Assembly (NCBI RefSeq): GCF_900167535.1
Contig: NZ_FUYE01000003.1
Span: 354,414-418,413 of the forward strand
From: Prosthecobacter debontii
GTDB taxonomy: Bacteria; Verrucomicrobiota; Verrucomicrobiia; Verrucomicrobiales; Verrucomicrobiaceae
Length of the DNA: 64,000 bases
Direction of reading: 5' to 3'
In this document: piece by piece, positions 8,120-19,270 of the stretch
How positions within the stretch are numbered: the stretch's first letter is position 1
How the letters are laid out: every line of letters begins with the position of its first letter
The notes under the pieces: model-generated
What the model saw: the letters and a program-made list of their open reading frames with translations, nothing else
The model's database searches: none
Told to the model about the DNA's origin: nothing
Translations under genes and position numbers: made by a program

Positions 8120-11100
8120 ATGTACCGACGACTTGTTTTTCTCTCATGGCTCGTCACCAGCACTCTTAACGGTCAAGCGCCAGAGATACCCGCCGAGGCT
8201 AAACGTTATCATGACCTTTTGAAACGGCGGCCCCAGGCTGGCACTCTCTTTGATCGTTTCCATGATACTTGGTTAGAATCCGCCTCTGCAGATTCCCTGC
8301 TCGAGTTTCTCAAAAACCAAGCGGCACGCTCTGATGCCTCGGCTTCAGACCACCGTTTACTTGCCCTTCTACAGTCGCGACGCGGGCAGGACGCCGACGC
8401 TCTCCTTTCCTTGGAGACAGCGATCAAACTCTCTCCCATGGATGCTGAGGCCTGGTTCGAAAAAAGCCAACTGCAAGCCCGAGCTCTCGACTTCGACGCC
8501 GCGTTACAGAGCTTAAAACAAGCGATGGAGGCCGGTCCGAAAGACCTCCTTCGGGTCGAGATCGCACGTGAACAAGGCAAGTTTTTACTCCGGCTCAATC
8601 GCACAACCGAGGCATTACAAACATGGATAGAACTCACCAAACAGCACCCTGACGACCTCGACCTCACTGAAGATGTGATCGAACTCATGGCCGAGGAGGG
8701 TCTTTACTCCGAAGCCTCCAGCGAGGCCCAGCACCTGGTCGAACTCACTCGCAATGCCTCGGAAAAACTGACGCGCCAACTGCGCTGGGCCGATCTCCTT
8801 CTCCGAGCCGAAAAGCGAGACGAGTCTCTGAAAGTTCTGGAAACCTGCTTGGCTCAAAGTGGGCAGGACTCATGGGTCGAAGCTGATGTACTGGCACGCC
8901 TGGATCAAATGTTTCGTCGTGAAGATGATCTCGAAGGACTCAAAACTCGTTTGGAAGCCCTGAGCCAAACCCACCCACAACGTTCTCAAGTGGGCAAGGC
9001 CTATGCCAATGCCTTGGCTGAACTCGGGGAAGCCACTGAGGCCGCAAAAATCTTTCGCGACTTGCTGGCTCGTAATCCTGGCAAGCGTAACCTTCAGGAA
9101 GATTACATCGCTCTTCTTGAGCAGATGGAGCTTATCCCCGAAGCTGCTGAACAAGCTCAGATTATCGTCAGCCAATACCCCGAAGATAAGGAACTTTTGA
9201 TCCGGCTGGCTGGACTACAACATCGCCAAAAAGACAACGATGCAGCCGCTCAAGCCACTCTCGACGCCTATCTGGGAAAGAGCCAGGTCAATGGGAAGAC
9301 TCCTGAAACGGATCAACTGCGGGTGGCTCGGCTGTTAGAAGCTTGGCAATTGCCTGAAGCCACTCGGAAAGCCTATGAAACCCTCGCTTCCGCGTATCCC
9401 GAAAGCATCTCAGCCCAGGAGGCTCTGGCTCACTATCTTCATCGCGCCAAAGATCATCCTGCTGCATTGAAAGTCTGGACGGAGCTTGCCAAAAACGGTC
9501 AAGTGGAAGACCTGCTTCGTATCGGGCAGGCCCTGCTATCCCATGGACTTACCGTGGAGGCAGAAAAAATCCTCAGCGAGAAAGAACAAGCCTTCGCTCA
9601 AGAGCCTCGTTTCCTCACCTTGCTGGCTCAGCTTGCTTTCGCTAACAAAAAGCCTGATCAGGCAGTTCGACTCCATCGAGCCCGACTAGACCTCGGTCCA
9701 GATGCCGCACCTCTTCAAGAGTCGGTCCGGCAAGCAGCTCAAGCGATCCGTGATGCTCACGCCTCTGAGAAAACCATCTCCGAACTGCAAACTCATACGG
9801 ATCGTTTGACGCTACCTTACCGTTGTCTGCTCTCTCAACTTCTCGATGAGGCCGGACAGGAGGACGCGGCTCTGGCAGCCCTGGAAATGCCTCAGGCGTC
9901 CCCCAGCGACTCGCTCGCGCTCGGCCTTCAGAAGGTCCGGCTCCTAGAAATGCGCCAAGACTTTACCCGAGCCCAAGAGACTTTAGCCGAAGTCATGCGA
10001 CTCCCCACCGGCCTAACGAGTGATCACACTCGACAAATGGTCAAACTATGCCGTCTCTCTCAGAGCTATGACCAAGCCATGGTGGCCATCGCCGACTGGA
10101 AAAAGCTATCCCCAGGAGCCGTGCAACCCTGGCTCGAAGAAGCCGGCATCCTGATGGAGCAAGCCAACCAGAATGCCGCTTTGGACGTTCTCCGCACCGC
10201 CTCGCGCAAGTTCAGTGACAACCTCGAGGTGATGGAGGCTCTAGCCAACGAACTGGCTAATGGCGGGAAAACCCAAGAAGCCTACAGCGCCTACATGGCC
10301 CTCTATGAGCAAACGGAAGACCCCATTGCTCGCCTCCGCCTCTTGTATCCGCTCGCACAGATGTCTTCGGTCACCGGAGGCCTGCCTCGTCTTCTCGAGG
10401 AGTTTCAGAAACGCCAGCGGCAAAACCGAGCGAGCGCTCTGCCATGGATGGCCTTAGCGGCCATTCATGCGGCGACGAATAATGATGAAGAGCGTCGCCG
10501 TTGCCTTTATGAAGCTTCTCGTCTGAGGCCCAAAGATCTCCCCCTGCTAACCGAGATTGCCCGTATCGAGGAGGAAAGCGGCCTGTATCCCGAAGCTCTG
10601 CGCACACTTCAAGCTGCAGCTTCTCTGGACAGTACGAATGCCACCAAGAGCAAGATGGCATCGCTCTTGATTGAGACTGGCGATGAGGAAGCCGGTTACC
10701 AGCTCATGTTCGAACTCATGAACACCGATCAGGCGGATGCACGAGTCATCGAAAAAACGGCTGATACTTTAGCCGCCAACGGTCGATGGGATCTCACGAT
10801 CTCTTTTCTGACGCCCCTGCTCGAGCGCTTTCCGAATGACTATCGACTGCATTATCTCCACGCCGTCGCCCTGGAGGAGGATGGCCAGCAAACCAAAGCG
10901 ATTACGGCCTTCATTCATATGCTTGGCATGCATGAGGAGATTCCATCGATGATCTCTGCGCAAGCTAACTCGAACGCTCAATGGCAAACCTACAGTGGAG
11001 AAATACCCGATCTACCTGAAGGCACGTCTGAATGGTCAAAGCTCCCTCAAGTCGCGCAATTAGCCTATCAACACCATCAGAAACAAAGAGGCTATCCTCC

Positions 11101-14100
11101 ATCGACCTTTTCGACAGTGGCACCAGGAGGACAATCCGCACTCACTAATGGGTGGGTCCTGCAGCCAACGAATGTGACGAATCTTTCCGCCATGGCTCTC
11201 TATCACTTGGTGGAGATCGGCCAGGGAATGAATGCAGATGAAAAGGCCGCTCTGGCCCGTCGTTTAGAGACCGCTGGCATCCGAGACAGCTCCCTACTCC
11301 TGGAGATTCCCATGTTTGAGGGTGCCATAGGTATTCCGCCAGACCTCTTGGCTGCTTATCCTGACCATGCGGCACTCCATGCCATCTGGCTCATGAACAT
11401 CAATCAGTTTGAAGGGGATGTAGTCCCAGGACTGAAACGTTGCATGTCTTTGTTCAAGGATCGCTACCCTCGTCTGGCAGTGCAAGCAGCGATGGCCGCT
11501 CTTCGATTCGAAGACGACAACGCTGCCCAACTTGTCCAAGAGGGACTCAGGATCGCCGAGTCCATACCCAAGGCAGACGCCGTCTTAGTGAACAATGTCT
11601 TGAGCGCTCTGATCGTCCATAGTCAGCGTCAAAAGAACGCAAAGCTCCACCCTCTCTTGGATCGCATCACCACACTCGCAATCAAGTGGTCCAAAGATCT
11701 TCTCGATGAACCGGTCTCGCCACAATCTTTCTGGAGTGCCTACTCGTTGATTTTGCACCTGGGATTGGTGAATCGCTGGAATGAACTCCCCTCTCTACTA
11801 GAACAGGAAAACAGTCGGCAGCTTCAAAACTCTGCGCATCTAATGCTGCAATCCAGTGCTTACGGTCAAGCCTACTTACAGCCGAATTTTCTACAGCCCA
11901 TCTGGAGCCAAACGGATGTCTCGCCAAATCTCGCCAACATTATTCTTCAACTCGGCTACGCCCGCAACAGCTACCACCCTTTTCGAGGCACCTTAGAAAA
12001 AAATTCTCCCGAGGTTCAAGCGGGTCTTCAGAAGGTGCTCGATGGTCTAACCACTCCAGGTTTAAGAACACTGATCCAACTGAGGTTGAATACCGAACCC
12101 AAACTCATCATTGAGTCTCTTCAGAAAACACTGACGGACTCCACACTGAGTGCCGATCACTGGATATTCGCCGCATGGGTAGCTCAACAACTTAAAGAGT
12201 GGCACCAAACTCTCGCATGGCTCGGCGAAGCGTCTCGACGACACCCGCCGGCACATGTCCAGAAGATGATAGATAACGCCATCTTCATGGCGGGGCAGAA
12301 CCATAGAACACTTTCCAGCGATGAACAACGCATTGTCCGAGATGCTTTCAGGCGGGCTAAAGCCAACTATTCAGCAAGCCCCCAACGAGACACATTGATT
12401 GCCCTCGCAGCAGGCCTTGACCTCCAAGATGAAGCGGAAGATCTCCGACAAGCCCCCCAGAGATCGACATCTGCTCGACAACGCACAAGGGGAGTAAATC
12501 CTTATTCACGCCAATTCTCCCAGGCACAGCGATCAGCCTCCCCGACACTGGTCAAACTCCTATCGAAAGAGAATCATGCAGCCGCTTTCAGGGAATTCCG
12601 TCGCTCCGTTAAAGCCATCGGTCAATCCTGGTTGAGCCCCTATTCGGGCAACGCGCCCAGCCTGGCGGAGGAATTGAGACGCACGCTGGATAAGCAGCAA
12701 GTCACCGCGCGCTTTTTGGAACAACTGCAAAACGAACCGAAATCCAACGGCAAGGAACTGCAAGAACGTGGAGCTTTCTTCGAGCTGTTCGGCCAAACAG
12801 ACGCAGCGATCCAGTCCTACTCGGCGGCTCTTTCGTTAGCACCTCGAGCATGGGATGTCCGCGCCCGATTGGCCATCTTAACTTCAGAATCCGCACCCCG
12901 TGAAGCGCTGACGCACCTGAGCGCCATACCATCCTTCGAGTTACGCCAGATTTTACAGAGATTGAGCAACGATATCAGCTCGGGCTCCGGTCAAGGCAGG
13001 ACCTTTGCGAAGAGACTCGCCACTATCCGCCTACTCACCGCCTACGTCTCCCAAAAGGCGGACTCGAAAAGGCGCATGGATCCCATGTTGGCGGGTATCT
13101 TGGCTCAGATGCCTTATCAAATTCAGCAAGGTGAATACGATCCCCTCCGCTTTCCAAGCCTTTATGAGTCGTCCCTGTCAGAATCTTTGACGGAGGATGC
13201 CGTGCACGCTCGGGAGCAACTTCGCGCAGCCTACAAAGAGTTCTGTCTGGCACTCATGAAGGTACCGATGCTGTGCATGAGCGGCTTTGCCCCCTATGCC
13301 GGATTGGCGCTAAAAGAGGGTCAGCCCATGCAGACACTCGAACCCGTTGCCCTGGAAGTGCTGGACCGTCAGGCTCTCGCCCTACGTTACACGCCCGCTA
13401 TGCGCCATTGGTTAGGCCGCTCTCACAACCGCTTCATCACCCAAGGAGATCAAATCACAGCTCCCCAACCCGAGGACATCTTGGTTCGACTCTATGCTGA
13501 AAGGGGGCAACTGGCCCCCCTCGAAAACACAGTAATGCCTCTCTTGAAAAAAGCCTACGGTGATTTCGCCGAACAACAAGCCCGTGCCTACGCTCGCCTT
13601 TACCTATGCCCTGAGTCCGAGTTTCTCAAAGCTGCTCGCGATTGGCTTCAAAGCCAGTCAACGGGAGCCGATCCAGGTAGCGGTCAAGAAATAGCCCGCA
13701 TTTGGTCTCACCGGAAGCTTCAGACGCCCATTCATGAAATTTATCTCGAGCGGATACGGGAAGCCAGTTTCAGCACGCCTAGCAGTGAGCTTCAAAGCTA
13801 CCTGAATATCTTGACTCTAGCTGGACGGGACCAAGATGCACGCACCTTCATCCAACAAGTGCGTTCAGAGTGGCTTGGCAATAGCCCAGAAGAGCGGACG
13901 AAAACTGTGGACGCATTTGTCCAACGTCAGATGTCGCAAAACCGGGGTAACCACCTATGGATGGGGTATAGCAATGATGAAGCATTGATGAAAGTGAATG
14001 CCTACCTAGCTTTGCTTCGTGAGATGATGGAAAAACAACCTCGTTTCTTGGCGCTCAGTTTGATCAAAGATGACGGGTTGCTTGAAAAACCGTATGTCTC

Positions 14101-17100
14101 CGAACAGATCAGCTATGCCTTGACCAGTTCCAACGTAGCCCAGAGCTCGCTTCCGGAACTGCTTCAAGTCATGGAAGCGCTCAATTTCCTGGCTCCAGCC
14201 AAGTCATTCCGGACCTGGAAATCCCCCACTCGTCAACAGGAGAGCTTTTTGAAAAGTTACTTAGCCGCATTTCGCTCGGATTCCTCGTCTTCCTTGATCG
14301 AGTCTCTGGCAAAGCGTCAGCCTTTAGAGTTTGGTGCGGAGTTTCTGATGGCTGTGCTTCAGCCGGACAGTGAAAAGCGACTCTCGGCGATCAATGACTT
14401 CTTCAAAAAGCGGGGTCCTGAGTTACCCGAAATGAGCGAAACGGCTCGTTGCGAATTCAGCGCTTTTCTCAAACAGCGTTTACCCGGCTTCCCATGGAGT
14501 CTTTCCGCTGAAGCTCAAGCCACACTCAGCCCAATCAAAGAGGCCGAAAGGGCTCAATCCAACCAAATGGCCGATACAGTCCTAGCCGCAAAAACATGGG
14601 ATGCTCTAGCGATTGAAAATTATGACTTCCAATCCTCCCTTGTGGCGGTCATTGACGACGTTTCCAGCCAGCATCCAGAGAAAGCACTCCAACTTCTAAA
14701 GCATGCCGTGACCTTGCTCAAGGGTAGCCGAGAGCAACTCCAAGCAAGCTCCGTCTCATCAAGCCCGATTTACCGATTGATAACGGACATGGGGCGGGTT
14801 CCTGCCTTGATGAAAGGCGTCTTGGACATTGCACGCGCCGAAAACTTTCCTCCTGAATGGATTGATCAGTACAGAAGTGCCATGACTCGGAGTGATCTTT
14901 TGCAAAGACCTGACTATGCACTCACGCTCTTCAAAGGCACGCCATTCGTGGCTGAAGCCGAAGATTTCAGTTCGATCGCCTTGAATGATCGGTATGAGGG
15001 CAGCCTTCTTGCGAGTATCTTGTCCAGGCTGAAAAATAATCAAGGTATCGCATCCAGTGAGAAATTGATGGCGGATCTGCATCAACGGCAACCTCGGACA
15101 TTCGGAGAAGATTTGACTTTGGCACTGATGACGGGCCTGCCTATTGAACTCGAATCCTTCATCCTTAAACGAGCCGACGACTTCCCCAAACTTGCCCCGG
15201 CAGAAGCCAACAGCTTATTGGCCACCTTCATCGCCAAAGACCGCAAGTATAACGTTCCAGCACAGCTCGAGGACAGGCTGAAAACCTCTCTAGCTTTTCT
15301 CTACCAAGCGCGAGATCAGGCCGACGAAGCAACGATTGATCGATTATTGAACGCTCCATCCCTACAGGACGCAGGTCGCAGTTTAGGAAGCGTGGACGAG
15401 TTAGCGTCTCTCCTCCGGCGCGTATCGAAAGTCCACCCTGAACGAAGCTCAGTGCTTTTTGGGAAAATCACCCTGCTCATCTCTTCCGCAGATCGTCAGC
15501 AAAACAGTTCTTCTCGTCTGGCCACGAGTGCGCTGGGACAGTGGCTGGCTCAATGCGCCGGCATTCCCCAGACCTTCACTCTAGCTCTCCAAAGAGCTGA
15601 AAACGAAGGTATTCTCGATGAGGAGGATTGGATACGTCAAGTAGCACAAAACATCGGCTACAACAATGGTCTCTTGAGTGGCCTGGAGATGATTGAACTC
15701 CTGAAACACTCGTCATTCATCGCAGATCTTGAAACCTTCCGTTCCTACCCCATCAAAAACGATCCACGAGGCTCTTGTTTCAGCTATGTGACACACGGAG
15801 TTAGAAATGGAAACGCCTCACTCCCCGAAGTGGAAGAATGGCTTGAGCAACAGCCTGAAACTTTTGGTCGGGATCTGTTTTTATGGGTGATCCAGCAGAA
15901 ATCCAAGAACGATCTCCTAGATCTGCTCTCCAAATATGAAAAAGCAATCAGCCAGCTCTCTGTCGAAAAACGGCAAGAGGTCACCCCCGTGATCGAGTCC
16001 CTACTCTCCCCACTCGCGATTTACCTTCAAGACCGACCCTCGCTACAACCCTTGTTAGCCCATCAACGGCAACAGGCTAAGGATGCCAAGGAAACGCTTC
16101 TCGCCATTCAAGATTATGGCACGCTCCAGCAGAGTTATTCAGACCGTGATCAGCTTGCTGCCATCCTGGTCAAAATCGTCCAGTGCGATCCGGCGGGTGC
16201 GGATCAAGTGATTCAACATCTGCTATCTCATTTCGATCTTGCAGACCGAAGAAACTCGGGCACTCCGAACCCTGCATACACTGAGTCTGCTTATTTTCTG
16301 GCAAGCCTCAAGAGGGATCCTGGCTTATGGCCGCTGATGTCCCGTGAAGCTCTTGCACGAGACCTGCACCAAAACAAAGACTGGCAGCAAAACGCGAGCT
16401 GCATCCATTACTTTTCTACCGCAGGCATGGATCCTCGACTGGCCGAAGATGCATTGACTCGTTGCGGCCTATTCAACGATGCTGCGGATTTCAATCCCCT
16501 CGTTGGCTTAGGCCTACCGGGAGATGTGAGTCTCTTGCATTACCTTTCCGAACGACTGATCAAGCTAAGCTTTGCCAAACCAGTTCAGGAAGCGCTGCAA
16601 CGAAGAAAACATGCTTCATTCGGATCCGACCTCATCCAGACTTTTTTAGCCGGTGACCGAGACAAAGCGCTCAATCAGTTTGCCATCCAACATGGTGCTG
16701 ATTTTCAGAAAATGCCGGTGGAGATTCAGCGCACCCTTGTGGCTTCGATCCAGAATCAGTGGCCGTCTTTAGATAAAACCAAGTCACTGCCAGCCGAGAC
16801 TCAAAAACAATTACAACCGATCCTCGACATTCGAGAAGAAGAGAAGCGGCAATTCGCTGAGGACATCCTCAAAGCTAAGGCGTTTTCAGACTTCAAAATG
16901 AGCGAAAGCCGTTTCGCTGAGGCATGCAAACGACAGATCCTTGAAACTCTGCAAGCCGGAAACGCCGAGCGCGCTGTCGGCCTATTCCATCAAGCCACGA
17001 GCATCATTGTCAATCAAGACACCCAAGGTGGTTGGAATCTGTTTCGTTCGTCAGAGGGGCTATCGCTGAAAAGCACCTTTTTTCTCAGGTGGTTGACATC

Positions 17101-19261
17101 CACAGATTTCACGACACTGGCTTTCGGTCTCAAAGTCCTCAATGAAGATCAAACAGGGCAACTAGTCCATACAGGATGGCATGGAGACTATGGCTGGGGG
17201 TTCACACTCTTCCAAAAATGGCGTCAGCACTTGGGCTTAGCAGACCCTGCTCATGCGCTGGAGCAGACATTGAATGAGTTAGCTCAAAAAACGGAAGATC
17301 AGCCTGTTGCCTTATTAGGCCTCGCTTTCCATCAGATGATTCTGCGCATGACAGGGTCTGACGTTCGACTCGCCAGTGATTGGGCTCTTAAGCTCCCTGC
17401 GGAACATTCGCTCAAGGCACTGGCTCAAGAATTCCACTGCGCCGCCAAGTTGTATTTAGAATCCCACCCGGATGGAGTCGGTGACGATGGCACCTGCATT
17501 CTTGCCCATACCGACAGCCAAAAGAAACTGTGGGCACACTATCGCCAGACGATCTTCAATGAGAAGCTCTCTCCGCAGGTTAGGATCGCCGTCGGTTATC
17601 ATCTTTGCATGAATTATCCTTGGGTGGTTCCTGCAGATCTCGTCCTGCCGCTAGCCAAGCTGATTGCCGACGAAAACCTTCAGATGCATTCGGTGCGAAT
17701 GACTTCGATTGCAGCCGTGATACGCTGCATGGCTCGACTCCCCGTCACGACGGAATTTCGGAAAATCGCAGAATCCTTGTGGGAAGGTTGGATGAAACGT
17801 CAACGGTTGGCGAGTAGTTCATCGACAGCTCAGTTCAGCGTCGGCCTCAACGACACCCACCTCTTTGCAATGCTGCAATTAGCTGGACAATTGCAGCGTG
17901 ATGAATGGATCGACATACTCTTCGGCAAAGCCAAGCACCTCCAACAAAATCGCTCGACCATCGCAGTTCTCACCTACTCGGGCTATCCTGAAAAGGCGGC
18001 TGAGTTACTGCAACGATTTCACTTGGAGATGACCTCCTGGCAATCTGGCATCTACTCATGGCACCCAGACTTGCGCAAACATCTCCCTGCCCTCAAAGCA
18101 GCCTGCAAAGACGCTGGTGTTGCTTTGTTGGCTGAGATGATTGTCCTCCAAGCCAGTGATCCAGCTCCTCAGCTCCTCCGGGCTTTTGGCGAAAAAGAGA
18201 CCCTAGACCAACGCATCGGAAGCCTGGCCTCCAAGGTTGTTTCCACATCATTCTCTGATGATCGCGTGCAACTTCATGCGGCAAGCATAGTAGCCAATTA
18301 CGCTCCAGAGCAGGCCATGACTCACCTCGCCGATTTCTTCATGGAAAACAGTTCCAGGTTTTCGATCGAGCGAATCACACCACTTCAGAGCGGTGGAGAC
18401 CGTGCCATGATGGCCTATCTCAATGCGACGTATATCGTGATCCAAGCCGCGAAGGGTAACACGACCCCTTGGCAGCTCACTTTTAAAACTCCTCGCAGTT
18501 CCTCCTCAAGTGACGACTATCTGATGCGCACCATCGCTCACTACGCCACCGATCAAATCACCACGCTCTGGCAACAGGGGCAAGCGAGAGAGGCTAAGAT
18601 CTGGTTGCCTATTTTCGAAACGACGCTTTCGCGTTTTGGAAAGAGATTCTACCCGGAGAAGCTCGTCGGAGCAGCCTATATTATGGCCACGCAGACTCCC
18701 GACGGATTAGCAGCTTGGAAAGCACGTCTTCCAATCGACCAACGTCTTCAAGCTGAGGAAAGTCTTCGGTCCTACAGCCTCATTTTAGAGAAAGCGGCTG
18801 CCATCTGCGGTTCCTCTGGCGATCCGAACCGTCTCAGCGATGCAAAGCGCATCGACCTGGTCATGCAGCTTCTTCATGACAAGCATTTCTCAAACCCCTT
18901 CGAACTGCTCGTAAATATCATCCATAAACACAAGCTATTGAGTGTGGATGAAGCCTTGACTCATGGGGAGTCGATCTATCAGACGACACCCAACAACATG
19001 GATAAAATTTTACAACTCGTCTCCTGCGGTGTGGACCGGGGTCGCTTGAAGGAAACCCTGACTTTAATCGAAGCGTTGGAGAGGTCGTTCCAGGGTCGAA
19101 ATCTGAACTATGTCACCTTGCTGAAAGCCCAAGTGCTTGTCCGCATGAGCGACAAAGCGCAAGCGAGCAGCGCACTCAGCCAACTCACCCCTTCGAACCT
19201 TGACGAATCGCAACGCAATCAGGTGACAGAGCTCCAAAAGCTCATCCAGGTCATCAAGTGA
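8120..19261 (+). CDS. Giant secreted TPR-repeat protein (3713 residues)
   Basis: One uninterrupted frame encodes 3713 residues, starting at an ATG with a signal peptide (MYRRLVFLSWLVTSTLNGQA). The first 1000 or so residues are clear TPR repeats, for example ALLSLETAIKLSPMDAEAWFEKS and later WMALAAIHAATNNDEERRR. The middle (about residues 1000-3500) is alpha-helical, with recurring segments of the kind RQPxxFGxDLxLAxxxG (QRQPRTFGEDLTLALMTG, EQQPETFGRDLFLWVIQ, RQPLEFGAEFLMAVLQ, KHASFGSDLIQTFLAG), so it contains a second, longer internal repeat. TPR-like pairs return at the C-terminus. No catalytic domain or membrane anchor is evident. It probably acts as a large periplasmic or surface scaffold. 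It is divergent from the metal operon and ends 9 bases from the end of the convergent AAA ATPase gene. Confidence 0.9.
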   Translation: MYRRLVFLSWLVTSTLNGQAPEIPAEAKRYHDLLKRRPQAGTLFDRFHDTWLESASADSLLEFLKNQAARSDASASDHRLLALLQSRRGQDADALLSLETAIKLSPMDAEAWFEKSQLQARALDFDAALQSLKQAMEAGPKDLLRVEIAREQGKFLLRLNRTTEALQTWIELTKQHPDDLDLTEDVIELMAEEGLYSEASSEAQHLVELTRNASEKLTRQLRWADLLLRAEKRDESLKVLETCLAQSGQDSWVEADVLARLDQMFRREDDLEGLKTRLEALSQTHPQRSQVGKAYANALAELGEATEAAKIFRDLLARNPGKRNLQEDYIALLEQMELIPEAAEQAQIIVSQYPEDKELLIRLAGLQHRQKDNDAAAQATLDAYLGKSQVNGKTPETDQLRVARLLEAWQLPEATRKAYETLASAYPESISAQEALAHYLHRAKDHPAALKVWTELAKNGQVEDLLRIGQALLSHGLTVEAEKILSEKEQAFAQEPRFLTLLAQLAFANKKPDQAVRLHRARLDLGPDAAPLQESVRQAAQAIRDAHASEKTISELQTHTDRLTLPYRCLLSQLLDEAGQEDAALAALEMPQASPSDSLALGLQKVRLLEMRQDFTRAQETLAEVMRLPTGLTSDHTRQMVKLCRLSQSYDQAMVAIADWKKLSPGAVQPWLEEAGILMEQANQNAALDVLRTASRKFSDNLEVMEALANELANGGKTQEAYSAYMALYEQTEDPIARLRLLYPLAQMSSVTGGLPRLLEEFQKRQRQNRASALPWMALAAIHAATNNDEERRRCLYEASRLRPKDLPLLTEIARIEEESGLYPEALRTLQAAASLDSTNATKSKMASLLIETGDEEAGYQLMFELMNTDQADARVIEKTADTLAANGRWDLTISFLTPLLERFPNDYRLHYLHAVALEEDGQQTKAITAFIHMLGMHEEIPSMISAQANSNAQWQTYSGEIPDLPEGTSEWSKLPQVAQLAYQHHQKQRGYPPSTFSTVAPGGQSALTNGWVLQPTNVTNLSAMALYHLVEIGQGMNADEKAALARRLETAGIRDSSLLLEIPMFEGAIGIPPDLLAAYPDHAALHAIWLMNINQFEGDVVPGLKRCMSLFKDRYPRLAVQAAMAALRFEDDNAAQLVQEGLRIAESIPKADAVLVNNVLSALIVHSQRQKNAKLHPLLDRITTLAIKWSKDLLDEPVSPQSFWSAYSLILHLGLVNRWNELPSLLEQENSRQLQNSAHLMLQSSAYGQAYLQPNFLQPIWSQTDVSPNLANIILQLGYARNSYHPFRGTLEKNSPEVQAGLQKVLDGLTTPGLRTLIQLRLNTEPKLIIESLQKTLTDSTLSADHWIFAAWVAQQLKEWHQTLAWLGEASRRHPPAHVQKMIDNAIFMAGQNHRTLSSDEQRIVRDAFRRAKANYSASPQRDTLIALAAGLDLQDEAEDLRQAPQRSTSARQRTRGVNPYSRQFSQAQRSASPTLVKLLSKENHAAAFREFRRSVKAIGQSWLSPYSGNAPSLAEELRRTLDKQQVTARFLEQLQNEPKSNGKELQERGAFFELFGQTDAAIQSYSAALSLAPRAWDVRARLAILTSESAPREALTHLSAIPSFELRQILQRLSNDISSGSGQGRTFAKRLATIRLLTAYVSQKADSKRRMDPMLAGILAQMPYQIQQGEYDPLRFPSLYESSLSESLTEDAVHAREQLRAAYKEFCLALMKVPMLCMSGFAPYAGLALKEGQPMQTLEPVALEVLDRQALALRYTPAMRHWLGRSHNRFITQGDQITAPQPEDILVRLYAERGQLAPLENTVMPLLKKAYGDFAEQQARAYARLYLCPESEFLKAARDWLQSQSTGADPGSGQEIARIWSHRKLQTPIHEIYLERIREASFSTPSSELQSYLNILTLAGRDQDARTFIQQVRSEWLGNSPEERTKTVDAFVQRQMSQNRGNHLWMGYSNDEALMKVNAYLALLREMMEKQPRFLALSLIKDDGLLEKPYVSEQISYALTSSNVAQSSLPELLQVMEALNFLAPAKSFRTWKSPTRQQESFLKSYLAAFRSDSSSSLIESLAKRQPLEFGAEFLMAVLQPDSEKRLSAINDFFKKRGPELPEMSETARCEFSAFLKQRLPGFPWSLSAEAQATLSPIKEAERAQSNQMADTVLAAKTWDALAIENYDFQSSLVAVIDDVSSQHPEKALQLLKHAVTLLKGSREQLQASSVSSSPIYRLITDMGRVPALMKGVLDIARAENFPPEWIDQYRSAMTRSDLLQRPDYALTLFKGTPFVAEAEDFSSIALNDRYEGSLLASILSRLKNNQGIASSEKLMADLHQRQPRTFGEDLTLALMTGLPIELESFILKRADDFPKLAPAEANSLLATFIAKDRKYNVPAQLEDRLKTSLAFLYQARDQADEATIDRLLNAPSLQDAGRSLGSVDELASLLRRVSKVHPERSSVLFGKITLLISSADRQQNSSSRLATSALGQWLAQCAGIPQTFTLALQRAENEGILDEEDWIRQVAQNIGYNNGLLSGLEMIELLKHSSFIADLETFRSYPIKNDPRGSCFSYVTHGVRNGNASLPEVEEWLEQQPETFGRDLFLWVIQQKSKNDLLDLLSKYEKAISQLSVEKRQEVTPVIESLLSPLAIYLQDRPSLQPLLAHQRQQAKDAKETLLAIQDYGTLQQSYSDRDQLAAILVKIVQCDPAGADQVIQHLLSHFDLADRRNSGTPNPAYTESAYFLASLKRDPGLWPLMSREALARDLHQNKDWQQNASCIHYFSTAGMDPRLAEDALTRCGLFNDAADFNPLVGLGLPGDVSLLHYLSERLIKLSFAKPVQEALQRRKHASFGSDLIQTFLAGDRDKALNQFAIQHGADFQKMPVEIQRTLVASIQNQWPSLDKTKSLPAETQKQLQPILDIREEEKRQFAEDILKAKAFSDFKMSESRFAEACKRQILETLQAGNAERAVGLFHQATSIIVNQDTQGGWNLFRSSEGLSLKSTFFLRWLTSTDFTTLAFGLKVLNEDQTGQLVHTGWHGDYGWGFTLFQKWRQHLGLADPAHALEQTLNELAQKTEDQPVALLGLAFHQMILRMTGSDVRLASDWALKLPAEHSLKALAQEFHCAAKLYLESHPDGVGDDGTCILAHTDSQKKLWAHYRQTIFNEKLSPQVRIAVGYHLCMNYPWVVPADLVLPLAKLIADENLQMHSVRMTSIAAVIRCMARLPVTTEFRKIAESLWEGWMKRQRLASSSSTAQFSVGLNDTHLFAMLQLAGQLQRDEWIDILFGKAKHLQQNRSTIAVLTYSGYPEKAAELLQRFHLEMTSWQSGIYSWHPDLRKHLPALKAACKDAGVALLAEMIVLQASDPAPQLLRAFGEKETLDQRIGSLASKVVSTSFSDDRVQLHAASIVANYAPEQAMTHLADFFMENSSRFSIERITPLQSGGDRAMMAYLNATYIVIQAAKGNTTPWQLTFKTPRSSSSSDDYLMRTIAHYATDQITTLWQQGQAREAKIWLPIFETTLSRFGKRFYPEKLVGAAYIMATQTPDGLAAWKARLPIDQRLQAEESLRSYSLILEKAAAICGSSGDPNRLSDAKRIDLVMQLLHDKHFSNPFELLVNIIHKHKLLSVDEALTHGESIYQTTPNNMDKILQLVSCGVDRGRLKETLTLIEALERSFQGRNLNYVTLLKAQVLVRMSDKAQASSALSQLTPSNLDESQRNQVTELQKLIQVIK

Positions 19262-19270
19262 AATCGACCT

